A program made the translations under genes and the position numbers. Positions 8,304 through 18,847 of a stretch of DNA of 64,000 bases are shown one piece after another. The notes under the pieces are model-generated. The model saw nothing but the letters and a program-made list of their open reading frames with translations. It did no database searches and was not told the origin of the DNA. The DNA is from an uncultured Alphaproteobacteria bacterium (lineage in GTDB: Bacteria; Pseudomonadota; Alphaproteobacteria; Rhodobacterales; Rhodobacteraceae), in assembly GCA_902596605.1 (NCBI GenBank), contig CACJUU010000002.1:93672-157671 (forward strand). Reading direction: 5' to 3'. The first letter of the stretch is position 1. Each line of letters starts with the position of its first letter.

Positions 8304-11144
8304 TCAAAGAATAGGACTTAAAAATGCTCCTGTAAAACTTTCTTTCACAGTCGCTATATATTCAGGTGTGCCATGACACACTACTTCCCCACCTTTATCT
8401 CCACCCTCTGGTCCAATATCAATTACGTAGTCAGCTGTTTTGATCACATCCAAATTGTGTTCAATAACAATTACTGTGTTACCTTTCTCTACAAGCTCAT
8501 GCAGGATTTCAAGTAGTTTTTTAATATCATGAAAGTGTAACCCAGTTGTAGGCTCGTCTAATATATACAAAGTCGATCCCGAGCTTCTTCTTGCGAGTTC
8601 TTTTGCAAGCTTTACCCTCTGAGCTTCTCCTCCCGACAGAGTTGTCGCCTGTTGACCAACTTTAATATAACCTAGACCAACTCTTTTAAGAGTTGACATT
8701 TTTTCTCTTATCGAAGGCACTGCTTTGAAAAAATCTTCGGCTTCGTTTACTGTCATCTCTAAAACATCTGAAATATTTTTACCCTTGAATTTTATTTCAA
8801 GTGTTTCTCTATTATATCTCTTGCCGAGACATTGGTCGCATTCCACGTAAACATCGGCAAGAAAATGCATTTCTATCTTAATTAGCCCATCACCTTGACA
8901 AGCCTCACAACGCCCACCTTTAACGTTAAAAGAAAAACGTCCTGGCATATACCCTCTAGCTTTTGACTCTGGTAAGCCTGTAAACCAATCCCTTATATGC
9001 GTAAAAGCACCTGTGTACGTAGCAGGATTAGATCTTGGAGTTCTTCCTATTGGAGATTGATCTATATCTATGACCTTCTCAAAAACCTCTAAACCTTCAA
9101 TTTTTTCAAACTTTGCGGGAGTTTGTCTAGAGCCGTTGAGTTTCGAGGCTGCCGCTTTAAAGAGAGTTTCTATTATTAAAGTCGACTTGCCTCCCCCTGA
9201 TACACCCGTAACGCATATAAATAATTCTGTTGGGAAAGAAATATTTATGTTTTTCAGATTATTACCATTTGCTCCCGTTAATATTACCTCATTTTTAGAA
9301 TCCATTCTTCTTTTTGCGGGCACAGGTATGCTCTCTTTTCCAGAAAGATAAAGCCCAGTAAGCGACTTCTCGTTTTTAATAACATCTTGAGGAGTTCCTT
9401 CTGCAACGATATATCCACCCTGAACTCCCGCACCAGGACCAAGATCAATAACATGATCGGCTTCTCTTATTGCTTCTTCATCATGCTCAACCACTAGAAC
9501 TGAATTACCTTGTGCTTTTAAATCTTTGAGCGTTTTGATGAGCCTTCTATTATCTCTCTGGTGTAATCCAATTGAAGGCTCGTCTAAAACATAAAGCACA
9601 CCCGTTAATCCAGAACCTATTTGACTTGCTAGTCTTATCCGCTGACTTTCTCCTCCGGACAATGTACCTGAGGCTCTACTCAAAGTTAAATATTCTAGAC
9701 CAACATTATTTAAAAAAGTTAGCCTGCTGGAAATTTCTTTTATAATAGCACTGCCAATTTGCAAATTAGCCTTAGAAAGAGTTTTTCTCAGTGATTCTAT
9801 CCATGAAAGCAGCTGTTTAATTGACTTATCGCAACACTCTCCGATATTTTGTTCGGCTACCCTTACGCAGAGAGCCTCTTGCTTCAGCCTGTAACCATTA
9901 CATTTTGAGCAAGGTTTATCACTTCTGTATCGTTTAAACTCTTCTAATAACCAAGGCTCAACCGTTTCATCAAATCTACGTTTTAGGTTTGAAATTACTC
10001 CTTCAAATGATTTTTTAGTATTGTAAACTCGCCCTCCATCATCAAATCTAAAGTTTATTTTCTCTCCTTCATTACCATACAGTAAAATGTTTTTAATTTT
10101 TGCATCAAGCTCCTTCCAAGGAGCATTAGGATTAAAACTATAATGTTTCGATAACGCCTCAACCGTCTGTCTATAATATGGATTGGAACTCCTTGCCCAA
10201 GGAATAATGGCTCCATCATATACAGATAAGTTCCCGTCTATAACTATCAAACTTTCATCAAACTGGTCTTGGCGACCAAGACCGTCGCACGCTTCACATG
10301 CGCCAGTGGGCGCATTAAATGAGAATAGTCTCGGTTCGATTTCGCCTAAACTAAAACCAGAGACAGGACATGCAAATTTCTCAGAAAATAAAAGCGAGTC
10401 TTTTTGTTGATCTTCATCGAAAACATCAACAACAACAATACCCTCAGAAATATCTAAAGCAGTTCTTAGGCTATCGGCAAGCCTCTCGCCGATCCTATCT
10501 CCAGAACTTGCAATCAAACGATCGACAAGTACATCTATGTTATACCGATATTTTTTGTCTAATGTCGGCATCTCGTCAATGTCATAAAGATCGCCGTTGA
10601 TTCTTACCCTCTGAAAACCTTTTTTAATTATCTCATTAATTTCTTTTTTAAATTCCCCTTTTCGATCTTTAACCAAAGGAGCATAAATATATAGTTTTAG
10701 TCCCGGTTTAAGTTTCAATACTATGTCTACCATGTCGGATATTTGTTGAGCTTTTATGGGTGCTCCGGTGGCCGGACTATAAGGCACACCAACTCTGGCA
10801 AAGAGTAATCTCAGATAATCATAAATTTCAGTAACTGTCCCAACAGTTGAGCGGGGATTCTTACTTGTAGTTTTTTGCTCAATAGAAATTGCAGGTGATA
10901 GTCCGGATATACTTTCCACATCTGGTTTTTGCATCATGTTTAAAAACTGTCGTGCATAAGCCGAAAGACTTTCCACATAACGACGCTGACCTTCAGCGTA
11001 TATTGTATCAAATGCCAGCGATGACTTTCCGGACCCCGACAACCCAGTTAGTACAACTAGCTTATCTCTTGGGATATCAACATCAATCGATTTCAAATTA
11101 TGTTCGTTAGCAGAACGAACTTTGATATGTGAGACCGAATCCAA
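8304..11144 (-). CDS. uvrA: UvrABC excision nuclease subunit A
   Basis: DNA damage recognition ATPase of nucleotide excision repair, 946 aa from TTG 11144. I chose this start because AGGAGG lies seven bases upstream; the track start at 11210 adds 22 residues of no family character. Two ABC modules are complete: [14 protein letters not shown] and [10 protein letters not shown] as Walker [13 protein letters not shown] and [12 protein letters not shown] as signatures. Zinc motifs [10 protein letters not shown] and [10 protein letters not shown] with CDQC are intact. It is divergent from ssb. No GTTC-N7-GTTC LexA box of the alphaproteobacterial type was seen upstream. Confidence 0.96.
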   Translation of the reverse strand: MDSVSHIKVRSANEHNLKSIDVDIPRDKLVVLTGLSGSGKSSLAFDTIYAEGQRRYVESLSAYARQFLNMMQKPDVESISGLSPAISIEQKTTSKNPRSTVGTVTEIYDYLRLLFARVGVPYSPATGAPIKAQQISDMVDIVLKLKPGLKLYIYAPLVKDRKGEFKKEINEIIKKGFQRVRINGDLYDIDEMPTLDKKYRYNIDVLVDRLIASSGDRIGERLADSLRTALDISEGIVVVDVFDEDQQKDSLLFSEKFACPVSGFSLGEIEPRLFSFNAPTGACEACDGLGRQDQFDESLIVIDGNLSVYDGAIIPWARSSNPYYRQTVEALSKHYSFNPNAPWKELDAKIKNILLYGNEGEKINFRFDDGGRVYNTKKSFEGVISNLKRRFDETVEPWLLEEFKRYRSDKPCSKCNGYRLKQEALCVRVAEQNIGECCDKSIKQLLSWIESLRKTLSKANLQIGSAIIKEISSRLTFLNNVGLEYLTLSRASGTLSGGESQRIRLASQIGSGLTGVLYVLDEPSIGLHQRDNRRLIKTLKDLKAQGNSVLVVEHDEEAIREADHVIDLGPGAGVQGGYIVAEGTPQDVIKNEKSLTGLYLSGKESIPVPAKRRMDSKNEVILTGANGNNLKNINISFPTELFICVTGVSGGGKSTLIIETLFKAAASKLNGSRQTPAKFEKIEGLEVFEKVIDIDQSPIGRTPRSNPATYTGAFTHIRDWFTGLPESKARGYMPGRFSFNVKGGRCEACQGDGLIKIEMHFLADVYVECDQCLGKRYNRETLEIKFKGKNISDVLEMTVNEAEDFFKAVPSIREKMSTLKRVGLGYIKVGQQATTLSGGEAQRVKLAKELARRSSGSTLYILDEPTTGLHFHDIKKLLEILHELVEKGNTVIVIEHNLDVIKTADYVIDIGPEGGDKGGEVVCHGTPEYIATVKESFTGAFLSPIL

Positions 11145-11271
11145 ATTATAATCCTCCTGATAACCAATTAAAGCAAAAGGCAAATATTTAAAGTACTTTT
11201 TAATATTCACCTTGATACTTTGTTGAAAATTATATACTTCGATGTTAAAATCAAACTAGCGAGGTTTTGTC

Positions 11272-11748
11272 ATGGCTGGAAGTTTAAATAAGGTTCTTCT
11301 TATAGGAAGATTAGGAAAAGATCCCGAAGTGAGAGAATTTCCATCTGGAGGAAAGGTGTGTAATTTTTCCCTAGCTACGAGTGAAACTTGGAAAGATTCA
11401 AGCACTGGGGAGAGACAGGAGCGCACCAGCTGGCACAATGTAGCAATTTTTAACGAACGCCTTGCCGAGGTAGCGGAGCAATATCTGAGAAAAGGTTCGC
11501 AAGTTTACATTGAGGGACAGTTGGAAACAAGAAAATGGCAGGATCAAGCGGGTAATGATCGATACACAACAGAAGTAGTGCTTAAGAATTTTAGAGGTGA
11601 GCTCACAATGCTAGGTGGAAGATCTGATGATATGCCCAATATGTCGAATCAACAAAACGATACACAGCCCTATCAATCAATTGGATCAGGTGGGTCTAAT
11701 CAGGGTAATCTGGGTCCAGATGATTTAGACGATGAGATCCCGTTTTAG
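11272..11748 (+). CDS. ssb: Single-stranded DNA-binding protein
   Basis: 158 aa. The OB-fold is recognisable from [18 protein letters not shown] through [19 protein letters not shown] and [17 protein letters not shown]. It is followed by a Gln/Gly/Asn-rich linker and the acidic tip DDLDDEIPF that binds partner proteins. It is divergent from uvrA and 30 bases upstream of gyrA, with which it may be co-transcribed. Confidence 0.96.
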   Translation: MAGSLNKVLLIGRLGKDPEVREFPSGGKVCNFSLATSETWKDSSTGERQERTSWHNVAIFNERLAEVAEQYLRKGSQVYIEGQLETRKWQDQAGNDRYTTEVVLKNFRGELTMLGGRSDDMPNMSNQQNDTQPYQSIGSGGSNQGNLGPDDLDDEIPF

Positions 11749-11778
11749 TTTTACCATTTTTTTCAGGAATGCTTACTT

Positions 11779-14487
11779 TTGACAGACAACGATAGTAACG
11801 AAGAGCAATCAGAAGGTGATAAAATATTAATCGATAATAGCGTTTCACAAGTTTCGCTAGAATCCGAAATGAAATCCGCTTACCTAGATTACGCGATGAG
11901 TGTAATTGTGAGCAGAGCTATTCCAGATCTCAGAGATGGCTTAAAACCTGTTCATAGACGAATTCTATACTCAATGCATGAGACAAATAATACATTCGAT
12001 AGACCATATAGAAAATCTGCTCGACCCGTTGGAGATGTAATGGGTAAATATCATCCTCACGGAGATCAGGCTATATATGATGCACTAGTCAGAATGGCTC
12101 AAGATTTTTCAATGTCTTTAGTGTTACTTGATGGACAAGGAAACTTTGGGTCAATTGATGGGGATTCCGCTGCCGCGATGAGGTATACTGAAGTTCGAAT
12201 GGCAAACCCCACAGCAGCTTTGCTAGACGATATTGAAAAGGGTACGGTTGATTTCCAAGACAATTATGATGGAAAAGATATTGAGCCTAAAGTTTTACCA
12301 GCAAAATTTCCAAATTTATTAGTAAATGGTGCTGGGGGCATTGCAGTGGGAATGGCAACAAATATTCCTCCCCACAACATCGGAGAAGTGATTGATGCTA
12401 CATTAGCTATAATTGAAGATCCCCAAATAGAAATTGAGGATTTGATGAAATTGTTGCCTGCCCCCGACTTTCCTACTGGTGGTATCATCTTAGGTCAATC
12501 TGGCTCTAGACAAGCGTATTTATCAGGTAAGGGTTCAATAGTTATCAGAGCAAAACATTCCATAGAGGAACAAAAGAAAGATAGGTTATCAATAGTGATA
12601 ACTGAAATTCCATATCAGGTAAATAAGTCCTCGCTAGTAGAGAAAATAGCAGAGCTCGCAAGGGAAAAAAAGATCGAGGGAATATCACATGTTCAGGATG
12701 AGTCGGATAGGCTTGGAATTAGGGTTGTTATTGACTTAAAAAGGGATGCCACCGTGGAAGTGGTTTTAAATCAACTATATCGCTTTTCACAGATGCAAAC
12801 TAGTTTTGGTTTCAATCTTTTAGCCTTAGATAAAGGGAAACCAAGTCTCCTCAATTTAAATAGTTTTTTAAATAAGTTCATTGAATTTCGTGAAGAAGTA
12901 GTTGCAAGACGAACCATTTTTGAACTTGAGAAAGCCAGAGAAAGAAGCCACCTTCTTTGTGGTTTAGCAGTTGCAGTTTCGAATGTTGATGAAGTTATTG
13001 CTATAATAAGAAATTCCGAAAATCCATCTAAAGCCAAAGAAACTCTTATGAATACTAAGTGGAAAGTAAAAGAGCTAAGCCAATATTTAGAACTCATTGA
13101 TGATCCTCTTCACAAAATTAACGAAGATGGAACTTATTTGTTGTCTGAGCAACAGGCAAAAGCAATACTTGAGTTACGCCTTCAGCGATTGACAGCACTG
13201 GGAGCGACCGAAATAGGCAGTGAGCTAGAAGACTTAGCAGATAAGATTAGAATCTGCCTCGATATTTTAAAATCAAGAGAACGGATAAGAAAAATAATAT
13301 CTGAAGAACTTAAGGAAGTTAAAGAAAGCTACGCTATTCCAAGAAGGTCGGAAATTCAGGAATTTGAGGGAGACTTTGAAGATGAAGACCTTATCGAGAA
13401 AGAAGAGATGGTCGTTACAGTTACAAGAGAAGGATACATTAAAAGAACAGCATTATCTGAGTACAGAGAGCAAAAACGTGGTGGCAAGGGTACTCAAGGC
13501 ATGAATACAAAGGAAACCGATGTGGTAACTAATCTATTCGTTACGAATACACATACTCCTTTATTATTTTTTTCATCAGATGGTTTTGTATACAAGCTTA
13601 AGACTTGGCGCCTACCACAAAGCGGCAGAAGCTCGAAAGGTAAAGCTATTGTTAATCTGCTACCAATAAATTCGTCTTCGAGAATTACAACTATATTACC
13701 AGTTGAAGCAGAGGAGGAAACTTGGAAAGACCTTCAAATATTTTTTGCAACTTCTACAGGTAATGTTCGAAAAAATGCATTGTCAGACTTCACCAATGTA
13801 AAAGCAAATGGAAAAATTGCAATGAAATTGCCTGAAAATACAACTCTAGTTGGTGCACAGATTTGCAAAAATGATAATGATGTACTGCTTACTACTGCAA
13901 AAGGAAAAGCCATTCGTTTTAATACTGAGGATGTAAGAATTTTCAAGGGTCGTGATTCCATTGGCGTTAAAGGAATAACATTAAAGAAAAATGACACAGT
14001 CATATCTATGGCTGTATTAAAACACGTTCAGGTCAATACAGAGGAACGACTAGCGTATTTTAAAATGAGAAGAGCAATAACAGGTGAAGATAATGGGATT
14101 GAAAATGGAGAGGACTCCACACTAGTTTTAAGTCAAGAGAGATATGTTGAGTTGGGTGCCTTGGAGGAATGGATATTAACAATAACTTCTCAAGGCTTTG
14201 GTAAAAGATCTTCCGCCCACGAATACAGAAGGTCAGGGCGTGGCGGTCAAGGAATCACATCAGCAAATCTTGAAAGACGACAAGATAGCATCATAGCCTC
14301 TTTTACTGTGGAAGATGATGATCAAATAATGCTAGTTACGTCTACAGGCCAAAGCATACGCTGCTCTGTATCTGAAATATCAAGGCAGTCGAGAAGTGCA
14401 TCTGGCGTAAAAGTATTTGATACCAAGGGAGATGAAAATGTTGTGTCTGTCGCTTGGATAGCGGATACAACTGAAGACTCAGATTAA
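11779..14487 (+). CDS. gyrA: DNA gyrase subunit A
   Basis: 902 aa, full length. The breakage-reunion domain has the active tyrosine in AAAMRYTEVRM, and the C-terminal beta-pinwheel carries the GyrA box QKRGGKGTQG. The start is TTG with CAGGA about ten bases upstream. In the quinolone-determining region KYHPHGDQAIYD, glutamine (Q97) stands where E. coli has Ser83, while the aspartate equivalent of Asp87 is kept. The stop TAA abuts the trmFO ATG. Confidence 0.97.
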   Translation: MTDNDSNEEQSEGDKILIDNSVSQVSLESEMKSAYLDYAMSVIVSRAIPDLRDGLKPVHRRILYSMHETNNTFDRPYRKSARPVGDVMGKYHPHGDQAIYDALVRMAQDFSMSLVLLDGQGNFGSIDGDSAAAMRYTEVRMANPTAALLDDIEKGTVDFQDNYDGKDIEPKVLPAKFPNLLVNGAGGIAVGMATNIPPHNIGEVIDATLAIIEDPQIEIEDLMKLLPAPDFPTGGIILGQSGSRQAYLSGKGSIVIRAKHSIEEQKKDRLSIVITEIPYQVNKSSLVEKIAELAREKKIEGISHVQDESDRLGIRVVIDLKRDATVEVVLNQLYRFSQMQTSFGFNLLALDKGKPSLLNLNSFLNKFIEFREEVVARRTIFELEKARERSHLLCGLAVAVSNVDEVIAIIRNSENPSKAKETLMNTKWKVKELSQYLELIDDPLHKINEDGTYLLSEQQAKAILELRLQRLTALGATEIGSELEDLADKIRICLDILKSRERIRKIISEELKEVKESYAIPRRSEIQEFEGDFEDEDLIEKEEMVVTVTREGYIKRTALSEYREQKRGGKGTQGMNTKETDVVTNLFVTNTHTPLLFFSSDGFVYKLKTWRLPQSGRSSKGKAIVNLLPINSSSRITTILPVEAEEETWKDLQIFFATSTGNVRKNALSDFTNVKANGKIAMKLPENTTLVGAQICKNDNDVLLTTAKGKAIRFNTEDVRIFKGRDSIGVKGITLKKNDTVISMAVLKHVQVNTEERLAYFKMRRAITGEDNGIENGEDSTLVLSQERYVELGALEEWILTITSQGFGKRSSAHEYRRSGRGGQGITSANLERRQDSIIASFTVEDDDQIMLVTSTGQSIRCSVSEISRQSRSASGVKVFDTKGDENVVSVAWIADTTEDSD

Positions 14488-15840
14488 ATGTCAAAGAAAA
14501 AAGTCGCTATAGTTGGAGGTGGACTAGCTGGAAGTGAAGCCGCGTGGCAGCTAGGTAGAATGGGAATATCATCAAATTTATACGAAATGAGGCCCAATAA
14601 AAAAACTCCCGCCCACAAGACTTCTTTGTTAGCAGAGCTAGTTTGCTCAAACTCGTTTAGATCAGATGACCACACCAATAATGCTGTAGGACAATTACAT
14701 TGGGAGATGAGAGCTGCAGATGGGCTTATTATCTCAATTGGTGACAAGGCACGGATACCAGCAGGAAGTGCAATGGCAGTTGATCGAACGAAATTTTCGT
14801 CAGAAATAACTGAGTTAATAAAAAATAGTTCTTTTATAAACATAATACAAAAAGAGATAACAGACTTAAAACAATTAGCTGAAGACCACGTAATAATAGC
14901 TTCTGGTCCTCTTACGTCAAATAAGCTAGCACAATCTCTCATAAAACTTACTGGATCAAAAAATTTATACTTTTATGATGCTATAGCACCTACCGTCTAC
15001 GCGGACTCTATTGATTATGAGAGTACATGGTTTCAATCTAGATATGATAAAGGAGATAGCATTGAAGAGAGGGAAGCTTACCTTAACTGTCCTATGACAA
15101 AGGATGAATATTATGAGTTTGTTTCTAAAATCTGTGAAAGTGATAAAGCCGACTTTAATGATTGGGAAGCAGATATACCATTTTTTTCTGGATGTTTACC
15201 AATCGAGGTAATGGCATCAAGAGGAAAGGACACGCTTAGATTTGGACCGATGAAACCAGTAGGACTTACAAATCCATACAGTGACGTGAAACCATATGCT
15301 GTGGTTCAGCTTAGAAAAGAAAATAAGGAAGGCACTTTATTCAACATTGTAGGATTCCAAACAAAAATCAAGCATTCTAGACAAGCAGAGATTTTGCGAT
15401 CAATTAATGGTTTGCAGGAAGCTAGGTTCGCGAGGTTAGGTGGAATACATAAAAATACTTTTTTGAATTCACCAGATATTTTAGATAAATACTTCCAATT
15501 AAAATCATACCCTAACATTAGTCTCGCAGGACAAATTACTGGTGTCGAAGGGTATGTAGAGAGTGCTGCTATTGGCTTGCTGGTGGGACGAATAGTTGGA
15601 GCAAAAATTCTTGGTAAAGAGGTAAAATTACCTTCTGCTGATACTGCTTTGGGAGCCCTTGCTAATCATCTTATTACACATAATAATGACTTTCAGCCAA
15701 TGAATGTAAACTTTGGCCTTTTCAAATCTACTGTGAAAGATTTTAATGGAAAGAAAAACAGGCGAGAAAGATATGCAGCCTACACATCAATTGCAAAATC
15801 GAGTTTTCGCAATTGGTTAGAATCCCAGAGTAGTCTCTAA
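14488..15840 (+). CDS. trmFO: Folate-dependent tRNA m5U54 methyltransferase TrmFO
   Basis: 450 aa flavoprotein that methylates U54 in the T-loop of tRNAs using methylene-THF and FADH2. N-terminal FAD site VAIVGGGLAGSEAAWQLGRMG, conserved KTSLLAELVCSNSFRSDD, and the catalytic-region block CPMTKDEYYEFV are present. The ATG follows the gyrA stop without a gap, so translation is probably coupled. It ends convergently with hisI, overlapping by 4 bases. Confidence 0.96.
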   Translation: MSKKKVAIVGGGLAGSEAAWQLGRMGISSNLYEMRPNKKTPAHKTSLLAELVCSNSFRSDDHTNNAVGQLHWEMRAADGLIISIGDKARIPAGSAMAVDRTKFSSEITELIKNSSFINIIQKEITDLKQLAEDHVIIASGPLTSNKLAQSLIKLTGSKNLYFYDAIAPTVYADSIDYESTWFQSRYDKGDSIEEREAYLNCPMTKDEYYEFVSKICESDKADFNDWEADIPFFSGCLPIEVMASRGKDTLRFGPMKPVGLTNPYSDVKPYAVVQLRKENKEGTLFNIVGFQTKIKHSRQAEILRSINGLQEARFARLGGIHKNTFLNSPDILDKYFQLKSYPNISLAGQITGVEGYVESAAIGLLVGRIVGAKILGKEVKLPSADTALGALANHLITHNNDFQPMNVNFGLFKSTVKDFNGKKNRRERYAAYTSIAKSSFRNWLESQSSL

Positions 15841-16175
15841 AGAAGTTCTGTAAAGAAACATGACTTAGACCCCGTATGACAGGCTGCACCAGTTTGCTTG
15901 ACTTCAAATAGAACTGTATCTCCATCACAATCAATGTGTATTTTTTTTATTTCTTGAATGTTACCAGATGTTTTTCCCTTCACCCAAACCTCGCCTCTTG
16001 ACCTAGACCAATAGGTTGCAAGCCCACTTGAAACACTCTGAAATAATGTATCTCTAGATCCCCATGCGAGCATAAGAACCTGCTTACTTTCGTGATCTTG
16101 CGCTACACAGGGAATCAAGCCATTATCATTAAACTTTAAAGCATCTATTTTTTGTTTAAATTTTATTTCATTCAC
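15837..16175 (-). CDS. hisI: Phosphoribosyl-AMP cyclohydrolase
   Basis: Third step of histidine synthesis. From GTG 16175, with AAAAGGA seven bases upstream, the protein is 112 aa; the track start (16217) adds 14 residues without support. Metal-binding pattern IDCDGDTVLF followed by GAACHTGSKSCFF is complete, and WSRSRGEVWVKGKTSGN is the family core. It is divergent from the NifU-like gene. Confidence 0.95.
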   Translation of the reverse strand: MNEIKFKQKIDALKFNDNGLIPCVAQDHESKQVLMLAWGSRDTLFQSVSSGLATYWSRSRGEVWVKGKTSGNIQEIKKIHIDCDGDTVLFEVKQTGAACHTGSKSCFFTELL

Positions 16176-16217
16176 TCTATAGTCCTTTTGTCGGTAATAG
16201 GGGAATCTTAAACACAC

Positions 16218-16655
16218 ATGGATCTATACACAAATAATATTTTAGAACTTGCCTCCACTATTCCCATCACAACTAGGTTAATGAACCCAGACGTTACTAT
16301 TACAAAGAGAACTGCAATATGTGGTTCTAGCATTACTTTGGACTTAAACATTTCTGAGTCAAAGATATCACAGGTTGGTCTTGACATAAAAGCATGTGCA
16401 CTTGGTCAGGCATCAGCTTGCGTTTTTGTAACCCATGCCATTGGAGCGGATATTGGCGTAATAACAGAACTAAGAAAAAACTTAAAAACATTCCTAGATA
16501 CAGGAACCTTTTTAATAAAAGATCCGTTTACTAGATACAAGTACTTCGAACCTGCTCAAAAAGTTCCATACAGGCATGACTCAGTTCTTCTTATTCTTGA
16601 CGCTTCAATTGATGCGTTGCAAAAAGTTTCTAGCCTAAAAACAAAAAGTAACTAG
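16218..16655 (+). CDS. NifU/IscU-like Fe-S scaffold protein
   Basis: 145 aa, COG0822-like. The first two ligand cysteines are in AICGSSITLDL and IKACALGQASA. The third cysteine of IscU, usually near the C-terminal LLP motif, is replaced (YRHDSVLLILDA). Alphaproteobacterial homologues next to hisI are often annotated as Fe-S assembly scaffolds, but a two-cysteine form may not hold a cluster like IscU. Role in the Suf pathway is inference. Confidence 0.8.
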   Translation: MDLYTNNILELASTIPITTRLMNPDVTITKRTAICGSSITLDLNISESKISQVGLDIKACALGQASACVFVTHAIGADIGVITELRKNLKTFLDTGTFLIKDPFTRYKYFEPAQKVPYRHDSVLLILDASIDALQKVSSLKTKSN

Positions 16656-16751
16656 TCCATATAAAAAAAGGGACATTCCAATAATAATTAAATTAACAAT
16701 GTCTGCTACTAGACTTTTTTCTAATGTTAAAAAAGGTATCTTATTTTTCAT
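16635..16751 (-). CDS. Candidate 38-aa single-span membrane protein
   Basis: Too short for the ORF track. The reading MKNKIPFLTLEKSLVADIVN starts at ATG 16751 with GGGAGA about five to six bases upstream; the rest is one hydrophobic span ending in GLVTFCF. The 3' end overlaps the end of the convergent NifU-like gene by 21 bases. It lies 71 bases downstream of recG on the same strand. No family recognised; it could be chance. Confidence 0.4.
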   Translation of the reverse strand: MKNKIPFLTLEKSLVADIVNLIIIGMSLFLYGLVTFCF

Positions 16752-16822
16752 TACTATCTCCCATACCTTCATTATAGAACATAAGAAGAACATGTAAAGA
16801 ACAAAATGTAAACAAAATCAAT

Positions 16823-18847
16823 TTAAAATCGTTTTGGTACCGCAGTTTTAGTATCTTGCGCTAGTTTGTACGCCTCCAAGAATAGCTCTGGTTCTTCCGT
16901 TACTTCAGACAACTTAAATATTTTATGGCCTGATTGCATCGTTCCTAGCAAATCTCCAGAGCCTCTGAGAGCCATATCTTTTTCGGCAATCTCAAACCCA
17001 TCCTGCGTCTCTTTCATTATTTTAAGCCTCTGAATAGCTTGATCTGAAAGATTTCCCTCATACACGAGAAAGCAATATGATTTTTTATCCCCCCTACCAA
17101 CTCTCCCTCTAAGTTGATGCAATTGTGAAAGACCAAATCTATTTGCATTTTCAATTACAATTGCTGTGGCATTTGGGTTATCTATTCCAACTTCAATAAC
17201 AGTGGTTGACACTAAAATATCAATTTTTCTGTCGTTAAATTTTTTAAGTTCACTTTCCTTATCCTCACTAGGCATTTGTCCATGAATTAGACCCACCTTA
17301 AACTGACTAAATTCATTTCTTAGATACAAGAACCTATCATTTGAATTAGAGAGATGGTTATTTTCGTTCTCTTCTATTAACGGACACACCCAATAAACTT
17401 GCTGACCTTCAGACATCTGCTTGGCCAATTTATCCAATAGCTTTCTAATTTTTTTCACAGATATGGCAAGCGTATCGATACTCAACCTGTTTTTTGGTTT
17501 CTCCTTGATTGTTGTCAAATCACGATCACTAAATACTGTCAAAGCTAAAGATCTAGGTATAGGGGTTGCACTCATTATAATTGAGTTAACATTGCCTTTT
17601 TTTTCCAATCTAAATCTTTGTACTACTCCAAACTTATGTTGCTCATCAATTACAGCCAAGCGAAGATTATGAAAATGTACATTTCTCTGGAAAAGGGCAT
17701 GTGTGCCTATAACGATTTTTGCTTCTCCACTAGAAATCAAAAGCAACTTCTTTTCCCTTTCACTTCGATTGTCTGATCCTGTTAAAATAGTAACATTTAA
17801 TTTATTTATCTTTTGTGCTCTCAAGACGTCTTTTAGTGATTTCGCATGTTGCATTGCAAGTACCTCTGTAGGAGCCATAATTGCAACTTGATGCCCTCCT
17901 GAAACAACAAACATTGCGGCTAGAAGGACAACAATAGTTTTGCCACTACCAACATCGCCTTGCAGCAAACGATTCATTTTAGGCTCTGATTCAATATCAT
18001 CTAAAATTTCGTAAAGCGCATTTAGCTGGCCTTTAGTAAGCTGGAAAGAGAGATTATTGATTAAGTTTTTAATAAGAACTTTATCCCCCTCTACTTTGAA
18101 ACCTTCTTTTTTCTTAGCAGTACGTCTAAATTTATCCAATTTTATATGATGCGCATAAAATTCATCAAAAATAAGCCTCTTTCTAGCTTTTATGATACAG
18201 GATAAGTCTTTATTATCCTTGGGCATGTGGATTAGACTTAACGCCTCAGAAAAACTGGGCCAGTTTTTTACTTGAATAAACTTTTTAGGGTACCACTCCT
18301 CTATTGAGTTAAAATCATTTATTACATTACCCACTGTTTTCTGTAAAAATTTATTTCCTAAACCATACACTGAAGGATAGATGGGCTCAATTTCAGGGAT
18401 TTTATAGATTTCATCTGGTTTAACGGAATAATCGGGATGTATCATTGTCAACTTACTTCCATCGAATGTTAGGTCCCCAGAAATCACTATATTTTCACCG
18501 AGTGGATAATAATTATTCAACTGAGCCTTATTAAAAGAAAATAATAAAATTATTAGAGGGCTACCGTATGTTTCTGCTGATATTCTAAGGGGTGATCGCC
18601 TGTTTTTTGGGTAAATATGATTTTTGATTAAAACTTCTATTGTAACAGTTTGAGGAAGCAATCTTTTATTCACTTTAAACCAACGGTCTCTTCTTTTATA
18701 TTTTCTAGGTAAAAGAAGAAGAAGGTCTAATACGGAGACTATAGACGCTTGTGAAAGTGTTTTGGAAGACTTAGGGCCAATACCTTTTAGAGTAGAAACA
18801 CTGTCCAATAAATACTCTTGACCCACACCTTTTAGAAGATCCTTCAT
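16823..18847 (-). CDS. recG: ATP-dependent DNA helicase RecG
   Basis: 674 aa, standard length. N-terminal wedge/OB region with LKGIGPKSSKTL, then helicase motifs: LLQGDVGSGKT (I), DEQHKFGV (II), SATPIPRSLA (III) and QLRGRVGRG (VI). It remodels stalled forks and branched DNA. The ATG overlaps the ligA stop as ATGA, so both repair genes are translationally coupled. Confidence 0.96.
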   Translation of the reverse strand: MKDLLKGVGQEYLLDSVSTLKGIGPKSSKTLSQASIVSVLDLLLLLPRKYKRRDRWFKVNKRLLPQTVTIEVLIKNHIYPKNRRSPLRISAETYGSPLIILLFSFNKAQLNNYYPLGENIVISGDLTFDGSKLTMIHPDYSVKPDEIYKIPEIEPIYPSVYGLGNKFLQKTVGNVINDFNSIEEWYPKKFIQVKNWPSFSEALSLIHMPKDNKDLSCIIKARKRLIFDEFYAHHIKLDKFRRTAKKKEGFKVEGDKVLIKNLINNLSFQLTKGQLNALYEILDDIESEPKMNRLLQGDVGSGKTIVVLLAAMFVVSGGHQVAIMAPTEVLAMQHAKSLKDVLRAQKINKLNVTILTGSDNRSEREKKLLLISSGEAKIVIGTHALFQRNVHFHNLRLAVIDEQHKFGVVQRFRLEKKGNVNSIIMSATPIPRSLALTVFSDRDLTTIKEKPKNRLSIDTLAISVKKIRKLLDKLAKQMSEGQQVYWVCPLIEENENNHLSNSNDRFLYLRNEFSQFKVGLIHGQMPSEDKESELKKFNDRKIDILVSTTVIEVGIDNPNATAIVIENANRFGLSQLHQLRGRVGRGDKKSYCFLVYEGNLSDQAIQRLKIMKETQDGFEIAEKDMALRGSGDLLGTMQSGHKIFKLSEVTEEPELFLEAYKLAQDTKTAVPKRF

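Noticed and set aside
11145-11271. LexA (SOS) box in the uvrA/ssb divergent promoter
   Set aside because: No GTTC-N7-GTTC or its complement in the interval.
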